A DNA stretch of 64,000 nt from BP-464 sp963825415 (lineage in GTDB: Bacteria; Actinomycetota; Thermoleophilia; Solirubrobacterales; Solirubrobacteraceae), in assembly GCA_963825415.1 (NCBI GenBank), contig CAWGTD010000003.1, positions 806,001 to 870,000 on the forward strand, given 5' to 3'. The notes beneath the pieces are model-generated. The model searched no databases, had not been told where the DNA came from, and saw only the letters and a program-made list of their open reading frames with translations. A program made the position numbers and the translations under genes. Of the stretch, positions 9,827 to 18,600 are shown piece by piece (position 1 is the stretch's first letter; the number at the start of each line of letters is the position of its first letter).

Positions 9827-10511
9827 ACCCGCGCAGCGCGTCGGGGTCGTGGACCGTCAGTCGCCCGCGGCCCTGGGTGACCAGCCCCGCGCGCTCGAGC
9901 ACCGCGAGGAAGCGGCTGGCGGACTCGCGCGAGGAGCCGGCGAGGTTCGCGATCTCGACCTGCGTCACCGTCACCAGCACGTCGCGGTGCCCGGCGCCCT
10001 CCGAACGCGCCTGCTCGACGAGCTGGCCGAGCACCTCGGCGACGCGGCTCTGAACGGTCTGGAACGACTGGCGCGTGAGCCGCTCGTTGGCCTCCCGCAG
10101 CCGCCGGCCGAGCGAGATGATCAGCTTGACCGCGAGGTCGGGGTGCTCGCGCAGCAGCCGGCGCATGTCGCCGCCGAGGATCGCGATCGCCTCGAGAGCG
10201 TCGAGCGTGTCGACGGTCGCCGACCGCACCTCGTCGTCGAACATCGCCAGCTCGCCGAAGATGTCGCCGGGGCCGAAGTGCGCCAGGGCGATCACGCGGC
10301 CGTCCGCGTGCTCGCGGATCGCACGGGCGTGGCCCGACCAGACCACGTAGCACGTGTCGCTGGCATCGCCCTCGCGGAAGATCACGTGCTGGGCCGGGAA
10401 GGACCGGGGGACCGCCACCGCCGCGACGCGCTCCAACTCGGCCGGACCGAGCGTTTCGAAGACTGGCACGCTGGCGAGGAGCGCGACCACTTCCTTAGTG
10501 CTCGCCGCCAT
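9816..10511 (-). CDS. Crp/Fnr-family transcription regulator
   Basis: 231 residues from the ATG at 10511. The N-terminal half is a cyclic-nucleotide-binding beta-roll (about residues 10-125) with a phosphate-binding-cassette-like FGELAMFDDEVRSATV. A long dimerisation helix follows, then a Crp-type winged helix containing VTQVEIANLAGSSRESASR as recognition region (about 175-200). The Fnr-type N-terminal cysteine cluster is absent, so an effector of cNMP type is more likely than Fe-S sensing; this is inference. It sits 11 bp after the DUF4349 gene and overlaps the Nudix start, so it is probably co-transcribed from the sigma-factor promoter. A TGTGA-N7-TCACA palindrome touches its start codon and could be an autoregulatory site. 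Confidence 0.88.
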   Translation of the reverse strand: MAASTKEVVALLASVPVFETLGPAELERVAAVAVPRSFPAQHVIFREGDASDTCYVVWSGHARAIREHADGRVIALAHFGPGDIFGELAMFDDEVRSATVDTLDALEAIAILGGDMRRLLREHPDLAVKLIISLGRRLREANERLTRQSFQTVQSRVAEVLGQLVEQARSEGAGHRDVLVTVTQVEIANLAGSSRESASRFLAVLERAGLVTQGRGRLTVHDPDALRGYVY

Positions 10512-10527
10512 GTGACCGAGTATCACA
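10511..10527. promoter_or_regulatory. Crp-like inverted repeat at crp start
   Basis: TGTGA-CCGAGTA-TCACA lies between the DUF4349 stop and the Crp-like gene start. The half sites match the classical Crp half site, but the spacer is seven rather than six bases. The stop codon of the upstream gene is inside it. Autoregulation is a guess. Confidence 0.3.
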
Positions 10528-11665
10528 CAGCGGGCGAGGTCCGATCCAGGACGGCTTCCCGCCTGCGGCGGCGCATCGTGCGGCCGCCGAGCAGGCCCAT
10601 CGCGGCGAGCAGGCCCATCGGAACGAGGGCGGCGAGGGCGACGATCGCCACTCCTGCCGCGACCCCGAGCACGCGCACGGAGTCGCGCACGGCGTCGCCG
10701 GGCGTCCAGCGCCCGTCGCCGCCCGTGGCGCCGCCGGCCGCGGGCTTGCGCCCGACGACCGTGACGGCGACGTGGGCGAAGTCGGCGCGGCGGCGCAGCG
10801 AGGCGACGTCACCGCGGGCCGCTGCGATCTCCGAGCGAACGATCCGCAGCCGCGCGCGCAGGCTCTCGGCCTGCTGGGCCGTGGAGGCACGCGCGAGCGC
10901 GCGCAGCAACGCCTTGCGCTCGGCGCGCGCGTCGTGCAGCCGCCCGATCGCGTCGTCGGTCGGCCCGGTGATGTCCTGGGCGTGCTCGGAGCGCGACCGG
11001 ACGTGCCCGAGCCGGGAGAGCGCCGCGATCGTGTCCTGCAGGTGTGCGCTCGGCACGCGCAGGTCGAAGCTCGCGTCACCGCCGCCGCCCGTGGCGCCGA
11101 TGTCGGAGCGCTCGACGTAGCCGCCCGCCCGGTCGACGACCCGAACCACGCCATCGGCGGTGTCCTGGAGGCGGTCGGCCGGGGTCGTCAGCGTCAGCTC
11201 CGCCGCGCGCTCGACCCGCCGCGCGCCGGTCGGCGGGCTAGCGACGCTCTCGCGGCCGGCCGCGCCGACTCCGGCGTCGGCGTCGGCCGGGGCAATCGCC
11301 TTCTGGGTCGTCGCTCCGCCGGCGGACGCGGCGCCGCCCGCGCTCGACGAGGAGGGCTCGTTGCCGTCCTGCTGGTTGCCGACGACGACGAGCGCGACGA
11401 GCACCGCGGCGGCGAAACCGAGGGCCGGCGACCACGCGCGCCAGCCGACCCACTTGCGCGCGGCGCGAGGCGGGCGACCGAAGCCGCCCGCCACCGCCTC
11501 GTCGAGCTTGGTCGCGAAGGCCGGCGCCATCGGCGGCGCCCACGCGCGGGCCTCGGAGACGATCAGCGCCAGCTCGGGGTCGTCGCGCTCACCCGCGAGC
11601 GCCGCGTCGAGCGCGGCGAGGTCGGCGACGACCTCAGGGTCTAGTTCCTGACTACGACGGGGCAT
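10523..11665 (-). CDS. DUF4349 membrane protein, putative anti-sigma partner
   Basis: 380 residues. A cytosolic acidic N-terminal stretch (1-70), a first membrane segment around 75-95 (ALGFAAAVLVALVVVG), a Ser/Ala/Gly linker, then the DUF4349 region. That region has the SDIGATGGGG-type loop, a long coiled coil around 220-285 rich in Arg/Ala/Glu, and a second C-terminal membrane helix (about 330-360) before a basic tail. The start overlaps the end of the ECF sigma gene by 14 bp, so the two are translationally coupled. The layout (short cytosolic N-terminus, membrane anchor, extracytoplasmic sensor) suggests an anti-sigma-like role. The family itself has no firmly known function. Confidence 0.8.
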   Translation of the reverse strand: MPRRSQELDPEVVADLAALDAALAGERDDPELALIVSEARAWAPPMAPAFATKLDEAVAGGFGRPPRAARKWVGWRAWSPALGFAAAVLVALVVVGNQQDGNEPSSSSAGGAASAGGATTQKAIAPADADAGVGAAGRESVASPPTGARRVERAAELTLTTPADRLQDTADGVVRVVDRAGGYVERSDIGATGGGGDASFDLRVPSAHLQDTIAALSRLGHVRSRSEHAQDITGPTDDAIGRLHDARAERKALLRALARASTAQQAESLRARLRIVRSEIAAARGDVASLRRRADFAHVAVTVVGRKPAAGGATGGDGRWTPGDAVRDSVRVLGVAAGVAIVALAALVPMGLLAAMGLLGGRTMRRRRREAVLDRTSPAV

Positions 11666-12176
11666 GGCAGGCCTCCCTCAGCTTGGTGACGACACGGTGA
11701 AGGCGGGTGCCGGCGTTCGCGGGCGAGATCGACAGCACGTCGGCGATCTCGGTGTTGGACAGGCCGGCTACGAACTTCAGGGCGACCAGCTCGCGCTCGC
11801 GCGGCTCCAGGCTCGCCAGCGCGACACGCACCGCGGCGCGGCGCAGGGGCCGGTCGTCCTCGGCGGGGGTCGCGGCCTCGTCGCTCACGTCCCCGAGCAG
11901 AGAACTGCTGCGGCGGCGCCGGCGCAGCTCGTCGAGCGCCACGTTGCGAGCGATCGTGAAGAGCCAGGCACGCTGCGAGCCACGGCGCGGATCGAAGCGC
12001 TCGCGAGCGCGATACGCCCGCTCGAAGGCGGCCATCGTGACGTCCTCCGCTGCTGCGCGATCGCGCAGCAGCGACATCGCGTACGCGTGGACGTCTGCCG
12101 CGCTCGCGCGATAGAGCGCATCGAACGAGGCCGCCTCGGTGTTGATTGGCTCAGGAGCCACGACGAGTTCCACCAT
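11652..12176 (-). CDS. ECF (sigma-70 family) RNA polymerase sigma factor
   Basis: 174 residues. Region 2 spans about 20-90, with DALYRASAADVHAYAMSLL and the core-binding WLFTIARNVALDELRR. Region 4 spans about 115-165, with LEPRERELVALKFVAGLSN and the HTH TEIADVLSISPANAGTRLHR. Start ATG at 12176 is chosen because it gives the normal ECF length; an upstream frame extension lacks similarity. It heads a minus-strand run: sigma, DUF4349, Crp-like, Nudix, ASCH. The DUF4349 gene overlaps its end, as is common for sigma/anti-sigma pairs. ECF sigmas direct polymerase to stress promoters; the signal is unknown. No convincing autoregulatory promoter was recognised in the 56-bp divergent gap. Confidence 0.9.
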   Translation of the reverse strand: MVELVVAPEPINTEAASFDALYRASAADVHAYAMSLLRDRAAAEDVTMAAFERAYRARERFDPRRGSQRAWLFTIARNVALDELRRRRRSSSLLGDVSDEAATPAEDDRPLRRAAVRVALASLEPRERELVALKFVAGLSNTEIADVLSISPANAGTRLHRVVTKLREACHAPS

Positions 12177-12232
12177 GTCCCTACTACGTCGTTGGCGCTT
12201 CCGTATCACAGCTGACTAGATTGGCCTCAGAC

Positions 12233-12751
12233 GTGCTTCGCCGGTTCTGCGCCCCCGTCACCATCCTCCTCGCCGCCTTTGCGGCGTTCCCGACCGCGGC
12301 TGCGGTGGCCGAGTCGCGGCCCGGGCACACGATCGCCGACTCGCGGCACCTGTGGGCGACGATCAACGTCTGCGACACGATCACCCACGCCGACACGATC
12401 GGCGTGCGCGGGTCGATCCCGGGCAGCGGCCGGCGTGGCGAGCACATGTACATGCGCTTCCAGGTGCAGTACTTCCGGGCTTCCGACCAGCTGTGGCACA
12501 ACATCCCCAAGGGCGGCGACTCGGGCTTCGTGCACGTCGGCTCGGCCAGGTTCAAGGCGCGCCAGGGCGGCCGGCTGTTCGTCTTCGCGCCGCCGGCCGG
12601 CGGCAGCTGGCAGATGCGCGGCGTGGTCACGTTCCAGTGGCGTATCGGCTCGAAGGTCGTACGGCGCGTGCGCGAGCGCACGACCGCCGGCCACCACGTC
12701 GCCGAGTCCGATCCCGCGGGCTACAGCTCCGACACCTGCGTCATCTCCTAG
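12233..12751 (+). CDS. Secreted protein of unknown function
   Basis: 172 residues from the GTG at 12233; a TTG at 12221 is the alternative. A clear signal peptide (basic MLRRF, then a hydrophobic core through about residue 25 with A-x-A) is followed by a beta-rich domain with two cysteines, one early (INVCDT) and one near the end (SDTCVIS), which probably pair outside the cell. I do not recognise the family. It is transcribed divergently from the ECF sigma operon, 56 bp away, which could place it under the same stress regulation; this is only an inference from position. Its stop codon lies within a perfect hairpin shared with the convergent GDPD gene. Confidence 0.7.
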   Translation: MLRRFCAPVTILLAAFAAFPTAAAVAESRPGHTIADSRHLWATINVCDTITHADTIGVRGSIPGSGRRGEHMYMRFQVQYFRASDQLWHNIPKGGDSGFVHVGSARFKARQGGRLFVFAPPAGGSWQMRGVVTFQWRIGSKVVRRVRERTTAGHHVAESDPAGYSSDTCVIS

Positions 12752-12764
12752 CCGCCGCTAGGAG
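12745..12764. terminator. Perfect 8-bp hairpin over both convergent stops
   Basis: CTCCTAGC and GCTAGGAG enclose a CGCC loop. The left arm holds the TAG of the secreted-protein gene, the right arm the TAG of the minus-strand GDPD gene. It is symmetric and so could work in both directions; no T-run follows. Confidence 0.6.
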
Positions 12765-13459
12765 CGCGGGGCGAAGAGCCGCGGATCGTTGGTGATCACG
12801 CCGGTGACCCCCATCCGCTCCAGGGCCGCGATGCGCGCCGGGTCGTCGACGGTCCACACGTAGAGCTCGCCGCCCGCGCTCGCGACCGCCCGCGCCAGCC
12901 GCGGGGTGACCAGCGCCCAGTGGCACATCACGGCATCGATCCGGCCGCGGCGGATCGCCATCGCGGCGCGGCGCGGCAGGATCTCGCGGCCGATCCTGGC
13001 CATCGCATAGGCGGGGTAGCGCGTCCAGGGCGAGCCGAGGAGATCGCGGCGGACCTTCGGCACCGACCACCCGAGGCGGACGCCCGGCTCGAGCTCGCGG
13101 ACGGCCCGGAGGCTGGGCGCCTCCATCGTCGAGATGATCGTGCGGTCAAGCAGGCCGTGCTCGCGCAACGCGTCGAGCACGCGCTCCTCGTAGCCGGCGA
13201 GCTTGAGGTCGACGTCGAGCTCGACGTCGGCGTAGGTCTCGCCGGCGAAATGCGCCAGACCCTCCTCGAGCTCGAGCACCCCGGGCCGGCGCGCGTCGCG
13301 GTAGTCGTGGGCCAGCAGCAGGCGGCCGGTGCCGTCAGGTCGTTCGGAGAGCACGTCGAACTCGATCATGTCGACGCCCGCCTCGAGCGCCGCGTCGAAG
13401 CTCGCCTGCGTGTTGCCCGGTGCGATCAGGTCGGCGCCCTTGTGGCCGATGCGCTTCAC
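12758..13459 (-). CDS. Glycerophosphodiester phosphodiesterase
   Basis: 233 residues from GTG at 13459, whose GTGA overlaps the stop of the glycosylase gene. The GDPD TIM-barrel signature is visible: N-terminal IGHKGADLIAPGNT (usually HRG...PENT), then the metal-binding MIEFDV and the HD of LLLAHDY. Later motifs are the ELDVDLK strand and the C-terminal VYVWTVDD-type element (here ELYVWTVDDPARI) with GVTGVITNDP. The enzyme hydrolyses glycerophosphodiesters to glycerol-3-phosphate and an alcohol. No signal peptide is seen, so it should be cytosolic. Lys replaces the usual Arg and Gly the usual Glu in the first motif; these are mild deviations and the metal ligands are present. Confidence 0.88.
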   Translation of the reverse strand: MKRIGHKGADLIAPGNTQASFDAALEAGVDMIEFDVLSERPDGTGRLLLAHDYRDARRPGVLELEEGLAHFAGETYADVELDVDLKLAGYEERVLDALREHGLLDRTIISTMEAPSLRAVRELEPGVRLGWSVPKVRRDLLGSPWTRYPAYAMARIGREILPRRAAMAIRRGRIDAVMCHWALVTPRLARAVASAGGELYVWTVDDPARIAALERMGVTGVITNDPRLFAPRS

Positions 13460-14232
13460 CGCTGGCACCCCGGGCACCAGTAGGTCAGGCGGTTGTCGTC
13501 GCCCTGCCCGCGAGCGACGATCTGCTCGCCGCAGCGCAGGCACGCTCGCCCGGCGCGGCCGTAGGCCCGCGGCTCGGTCGTCCTGTGGCCCTCGCGCGCC
13601 GAGCGGGCCATCCGCGGCCGCACGGCCTCGACGATCGCCAGCGCCTCGTCGTCGGTCACCGTGCCGGTGCGCCTGAAGGGATCGACGCCCGCCTCCCAGC
13701 AGCCCTCCGCCTTCCACATGTTGCCGATGCCCGCGACCGTGCGCTGGTCGAGCAGCGCGTCGCCGATCGTCCGCGTGGGGTCGTCCTCCCGCAGCCGGCG
13801 CAAAAACCGCGCGGCGTCGAAGTCCTCGGCGAGCACGTCGGGGCCCAGCGCGGCAAGCCGGTGGTCGAAGCGGCGACGGGTCTCGGTGACCAACTCGAGC
13901 ACGGGGCCGTCGAACTGGACGACGTCGTGGCCGGCCGCCTTGAGCACCAGCCAGGCGCGCCGCGGGCTGCGCGCCCAGCGGCGCCCCGTCTGCCGCACGC
14001 TCCACGCCCCGGTCATGCGCAGGTGAGAGTGCAGGTTGAGGTCGCCTTCGAAGCGCAGGAACAGGTGCTTGCCGTGGGCGTGGACGGCCTCGACGCCGCG
14101 GCCGGCGAGCCGCTCGGGCCAGCGGTCCGCCGCGAAACGCGGATGGGGCGTGGCGATCTCGTCGGGCACGTTGCCCTCGAGCACCGGCCGGATCCGGTTG
14201 GCGGCGTAGTGGATCGTGTCGCCCTCGGGCAC
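13456..14232 (-). CDS. Fpg/Nei-family DNA glycosylase (endonuclease VIII type)
   Basis: 258 residues. It begins MPEGDTIH, where Pro2 and Glu3 are the catalytic pair after Met removal. It has the helix-two-turn-helix segment around LLDQRTVAGIGNMWKAE (about 165-185) and a C-terminal zinc finger with paired CxxC motifs (CLRCGEQ and CPGC). The MPEGDT start marks the Nei rather than Fpg branch. It removes oxidised bases and cuts the abasic site by beta/delta elimination. It lies 31 bp downstream of the second Nudix gene and overlaps the GDPD gene, so Nudix, glycosylase and GDPD are probably one operon, with two members plausibly serving oxidised-nucleotide clean-up. Confidence 0.92.
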   Translation of the reverse strand: MPEGDTIHYAANRIRPVLEGNVPDEIATPHPRFAADRWPERLAGRGVEAVHAHGKHLFLRFEGDLNLHSHLRMTGAWSVRQTGRRWARSPRRAWLVLKAAGHDVVQFDGPVLELVTETRRRFDHRLAALGPDVLAEDFDAARFLRRLREDDPTRTIGDALLDQRTVAGIGNMWKAEGCWEAGVDPFRRTGTVTDDEALAIVEAVRPRMARSAREGHRTTEPRAYGRAGRACLRCGEQIVARGQGDDNRLTYWCPGCQR

Positions 14233-14263
14233 TGGTTCGAGGCTAGATGGTTGCCCTATGACG

Positions 14264-14644
14264 TCAGGGCGCCACGCCTGCGACGAGCGCCCGGTCGGGC
14301 TCGTAGCTGAGCAGCTCGGCGGCCTCGGCGAACGTCGTCCAGCGCCGCTCGTCGACCTCGTCGGAGGGGTCGAACCCGACGTCCTCGACGACCGCCATCC
14401 GCCACCACCGCACGCGCTTGGGGCGCCCGCCGACCGTGTAGTCGCTGGCGGGCAGCTCCTCCTCCAGGCGGCAACGCACGCCGCACTCCTCCTCTACCTC
14501 GCGCAGCGCCGCCTGCTCCCAGGTCTCGCCCGGGTCGAGCTTGCCCTTCGGCAGCGACCAGTCGCCGTGGCGCGGCCGGTGAACGAGCGCCACGCGGCCG
14601 TCGTCGCGCACGACCACCCCGCCTGCCGCACGGATCGGCTTCAT
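14264..14644 (-). CDS. Nudix hydrolase (MutT-like)
   Basis: 126 residues from ATG at 14644. It opens with the strand MKPIRAAGGVVVRDDGRVAL, then the Nudix box GKLDPGETWEQAALREVEEE (GX5EX7REUXEE) at about 34-56. The C-terminal half has ERRWTTFAEAAELLSY, a common ending in this subfamily. Members act on oxidised or non-canonical nucleotides or on diadenosine polyphosphates; which one cannot be told here. It is divergent from an HxlR regulator; the 76-bp gap contains two 15-bp operator-like repeats, so this operon may be controlled by that regulator. The downstream gene is a Nei-type glycosylase, which fits an oxidative-damage theme. Confidence 0.88.
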   Translation of the reverse strand: MKPIRAAGGVVVRDDGRVALVHRPRHGDWSLPKGKLDPGETWEQAALREVEEECGVRCRLEEELPASDYTVGGRPKRVRWWRMAVVEDVGFDPSDEVDERRWTTFAEAAELLSYEPDRALVAGVAP

Positions 14645-14669
14645 CGCCGCAGCGTATGAGATGGGGTGC

Positions 14670-14705
14670 GTTGCGCCATGCAACCCATGAGTTGTCCGAT
14701 GCAAC
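14670..14705. promoter_or_regulatory. Two 15-bp operator-like sites, 21 bp apart
   Basis: GTTGCGCCATGCAAC (14670-14684) and GTTGTCCGATGCAAC (14691-14705) match at 12 of 15 positions and each has GTTG/CAAC arms. The 21-bp phase is two helical turns, so both sites face the same side of DNA. They lie between the divergent Nudix and HxlR genes and are good candidates for HxlR autoregulation. Confidence 0.6.
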
Positions 14706-14720
14706 TCTTAGCGTGGGTCC

Positions 14721-15206
14721 ATGCTCAGGCGCGACTACGCGGGCCAGGCCTGTTCGATCGCCGGAGCGCTGGAGCTGATCGGCGAACGCTGGACGCTGCT
14801 GATCGTGCGCGACCTCTTCCTCGGCGTGCGGCGCTTCGACGATCTGCAGCGCGACCTCGGGATCGCCCGCAACGTGCTGCGCGATCGCCTGAACTTCCTT
14901 GTCGATGAGGGCATCGTGCGGCGTCGCCGCTACCAGGAGCGGCCGGATCGCTTCGAGTACGTCCTGACCCAGAAGGGCGTGGACCTCTGGCCGGTGCTGC
15001 ACGCGGTGATGGGCTGGGGCGACCGCTACGCGGCGCCCGACGGCGGCCCGGGGCTCGTGGTCGAGCATCGGGGATGCGGCGGGGTGGTCGACGATCGGCG
15101 CGCCTGCGAGGCGTGCGGCACGGCGGTCGGGCCGCACGACATCCGCTGCGCCCGCCCGGCCCGGGCTGCCCGGCCCGGTGCGCACCCGCTGCTACGCGCG
15201 GCCTAG
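14721..15206 (+). CDS. HxlR-family transcription regulator with C-terminal Cys cluster
   Basis: 161 residues. The HxlR winged helix spans about 8-100, starting with a conserved cysteine (GQACSIAGALELIGERWT), then FDDLQRDLGIARNVLRDRL as the recognition region and a wing before YVLTQKGVDLWPVL. A C-terminal extension holds several cysteines (GCGG, CEAC, IRC) arranged like a small zinc ribbon. HxlR proteins usually act as dimeric repressors or activators that sense aldehydes, quinones, disulfide stress or similar; the ligand is unknown here. The start ATG at 14721 is preceded by two operator-like repeats. It converges with an NTF2-like gene 7 bp downstream. Confidence 0.9.
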   Translation: MLRRDYAGQACSIAGALELIGERWTLLIVRDLFLGVRRFDDLQRDLGIARNVLRDRLNFLVDEGIVRRRRYQERPDRFEYVLTQKGVDLWPVLHAVMGWGDRYAAPDGGPGLVVEHRGCGGVVDDRRACEACGTAVGPHDIRCARPARAARPGAHPLLRAA

Positions 15207-15213
15207 TGTCGTG

Positions 15214-15594
15214 CTAGCTCGGGAACCCGCCCTCGGGCGGTGCGACGTACTCGTCGAAGAGCGTGACCTTGCCGTCGCTGAAGTGGAACACGTGCACCCA
15301 GCCGTAGCCGGAGTCCGTGCCGTTCAGCCGGCCGCTCGCGCGCCCGCGCGCGAAGACTTTGTCGCCGCCGTCGACCACATCCATGATGTCGAGGCCGAAG
15401 TCCTCCCACATCGACGCCATGCGCCCGAAGAACGCGCCGACCTCTTCGTGGCCCTGCGCGTTGCCTCCATGCGGAAGGACGTCGGGGGCGTTCCAGCGGA
15501 TGTCCTCCTTGAAGACCGCCAGGACAGCCGGGACGTCACCTCTCCCGAATGCCTCGTAGGCGCTGTTGACCGTCTGGACGTCGGCCTGGGACAC
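15214..15594 (-). CDS. SnoaL/NTF2-like protein
   Basis: 126 residues, one NTF2-like cone fold. The family pattern is visible: a long first helix (VNSAYEAFGRGDVPAVLAVF), the Trp-containing strand EDIRWNAPDVLP, then GHEEVGAFFGRM and a C-terminal strand pair with VHVFHFSDGKVTLFDEYV. Such proteins are small enzymes or ligand binders (SnoaL-like cyclases, ketosteroid isomerase-like, or inactive relatives). No catalytic residues can be assigned with confidence. There is no signal peptide. It stands alone, convergent with the HxlR gene and following the Lhr region by 34 bp on the opposite side, so context gives no function. Confidence 0.82.
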   Translation of the reverse strand: MSQADVQTVNSAYEAFGRGDVPAVLAVFKEDIRWNAPDVLPHGGNAQGHEEVGAFFGRMASMWEDFGLDIMDVVDGGDKVFARGRASGRLNGTDSGYGWVHVFHFSDGKVTLFDEYVAPPEGGFPS

Positions 15595-15628
15595 GGATGG
15601 CTCCTCTCCTGAGTGGTGAGAGGCGAGC

Positions 15629-18600
15629 CTACGCGCTGAGCGTCAGCTTGCGCGGCCCGGCCCGGAACCCGAGCTCGATGAGCAGCTCCACCCAGGCCGA
15701 TCCGACGACGGGCTCGCCGTCGACGCGCTCCAGCGACAGCTTGCGGCGCCGGTCGCCGAGCACGAAGGTGGCCAGCGCCTCGAGCGCCGGGCGCAGGCGC
15801 GGGTCGTCTGCGTCGACGAGCGTCAGCAGCCCCTTGCCGCCGCGCTCGGCGTAGAGGACCGGTTCGGCCCCGACGAGCACGACGTGGGCGCCGGCCACAC
15901 GCTGCGGCCTACGAAGCTCGTGGTCGCGCTTGGGCCAGGGCAGCGCCGCGCCGTACGGCTGGGCCGGGTCGGTGGCGGCCAGCACGAGCGGCGCCGACTC
16001 CTCGGTCGCGCGCTGCGCCCGCAGCCGCTCGACCGCACCGGGGAGCGCGAACTGCGCGCCGCCCAGGCCTTCGACGAAGTAGCCGCGGCGACAGACGCCG
16101 AGGGTCTCCAGCGCGCTGAAGCTGTCGTAGAGCAGCGCGAACCCACCCGGGACGCCCTCGGCGAGCACGTGCTCGCGGGTGACGATCCCGTAGCGCTCCA
16201 GCAGCAGCTCGGCGAGCGTGCGGCGGCGCTGGTCCGGCGCCGGCTCGCGCCGGAAGAGCGACGACGTCAACGACCAGCGGCCCTGGACCTGCGCTTGTGC
16301 TCCGCCGCGGCGGGCCCCGAAGCGCCGCCCCGCTCGCGGGCGCTCCAGCGTGCTGCGCTGGGCGCGCGCAAGCGTCAGGCGCGGCGCGCGCAACGGCGCC
16401 CACGCGTCGTTGGTCACCTCGCCCGCCCACACCAGATCCCACAGCGCCTCCTGGATCTGCTCCGGCGCCAGCGGAAGCTCGGCGAGGAAGTCGGTGAAGA
16501 AGCACGGCGCCTGCGCCAGGCGCTCGCGCAGCAGGTCGTGCTCGCGCTCGCCGGGCCGGTCGGACTTGTTCGGCGGCGGGCCGATCGCCTCGGCGTCGTC
16601 GCGGAAGTACAGCGCGACGCGCCCCGAGTTGCGGCCCAGGGCGCCGGCGCCCACCCACACGACTTCCCCTGACGCGCACAGCTGGTCGAGCCACGCCGGC
16701 GAGTACGCGCCGCTGCGGCGCGGCAGCACGTCGCGCTCCCACACGTCGGCCGGCAGAGCCAGGCCCTGGAGCGGGACGAGGACCTCGCGCAGCCTGTCGA
16801 TGCCGGCGCCGGCGGCGGGATGGCGGTCGACGCCCTGCCAGCTGGGCAGCAGCACCGCGAGCGCACGCTGGTCGGAGGCCTCGATCTCCTTGCGCAGGAC
16901 CGCCAGCGAGGCGCGCCGCAGCCGTCGCAGCACCTCGGTGTCGCACCACTCGCGCTCGGTTCCTCCGGGGCGCAGCTCGCCACGCACCAGATCGCCGGCG
17001 CGCTCGAGCTCTCGCAACGCCGCCGAGGGGTCGACCGCGTAGCGATCGGCCAGCTCGCGGGTCACGAACGGCCCGTGCGTGCGCGCCCAACGGGCGACGA
17101 GGCGCGAGATCGCGTCGGGCACGTCCTCGAGGAACGCGCTCGGCAGGCCGCCGGGCGGGACAACGCCGAGGGCGTCGCGGTACAGGCCGGCATCGTCCGC
17201 GGCGATCCAGCGCTGCTCGCCGCCGACCCGAACGCGTTATGGCCCGGCGCTCACGCTCGAGCTCGGCGAGCATCGCGGTCGCGTCGATGCCCGGCAGGAC
17301 GCGCTCAGCGACCTCGCCCTGACTCAAATCGCCGAGGCGCCGCAGCACGTCGGCGAGCGCGTCGCGCGTCTCGGCGCGCGTGCGGTCCGACCGATGCTGG
17401 AGGTCGGCCTCGACCTGGGCGAGGGCGTCGGCGTCGATCAGCTCGCGCAGCTCCTCCTGGCCGAGCAGCTCGCGCAGCAGCTCGCGATCGAGCGACAGCG
17501 CGGCGGCGCGCCGCTCGGCGTTGGGCGTGTCGCCCTCGTACATGTAGGTCGCGACGTAGTCGAAGAGCAGCGAGGAGGCGAACGGCGAAGCTGTCGCCGT
17601 CTCGACCTCGACCAGCGACAGCTCGCGGCGGTGCAGGGCGCTCAGCAGCTCGACCAGGCCGGGCAGGTCGAGGACGTCGCGCAGGCACTCGCGATAGGTC
17701 TCCAGGATGATCGGGAAATCCGCGTAGCGCTTGGCGACCTCGAGCAGCGTCTGGGACTTCAGCCGCTGCTGCCACAGCGGCGTGCGCCGGCCCGGCCACG
17801 CGCGCGGGATCAGCAGCGCTCGGGCCGCGTTCTCGCGGAAGCGCGCGCCGAACAGGGCGCTGCCGGCGAGCTCGGAGACGACGGCGTCCTCGACCTCGTC
17901 GGGATCGAGCAGCACGAGGTCGATTACATCCCACCCACCCAGCTCGTCGGCGTCGGGAAGGTGGACGATGATCCCGTCGTCGGACCAGATCGCGTCGGAC
18001 TCGAGGCCCAGCTCTTCCCGGATGCGCTTCGACAGCGCGAGGCCCCATGCCGCATGCACGCGGCCGCCGTACGGCGAGAGCACGCACAGCCGCCAGTCGC
18101 CGATCTCGTCGCGGAAGCGCTCGACGACGATCGTGCGATCCGACGGCACCACGCGGGTGGCGGCCTGCTGCTCGGCGAGGAAGTCCAGGAGGTTGCGCGC
18201 GGCGAGCGCGTCGAGGTCGTACTCGCGCTCGAGCGTCTCGGCGGACTGGTCGACCGCCCAGCGGGCGAACGCGCCGAGCTCGCGGCCGAGCTCCTTCGGC
18301 CGGCCGACGCTGTCGCCCTTCCAGAAGGGCACCGCGCCCGGGACGCCTGGCGCGGGGGTGACGACCACGCGGTCGCGGCCGATCTCCTCGATCCGCCACG
18401 ACGAGGCGCCGAGCAGGAACGTCTGGCCCGGCCGTGCCTCGTAGACCATCTCCTCGTCGAGCTCGCCGACGCGGCGGCCGTCGGGCAGCGTCACCGAGTA
18501 ACAGCCCGCGGTCGGGGATCGTCCCGGCGTTGGCGATCGCCAGCTGGCGCGCGCCCTTGCGCGCACGGATCGTGCCCGCGACGCGGTCCCAGACGATTCT

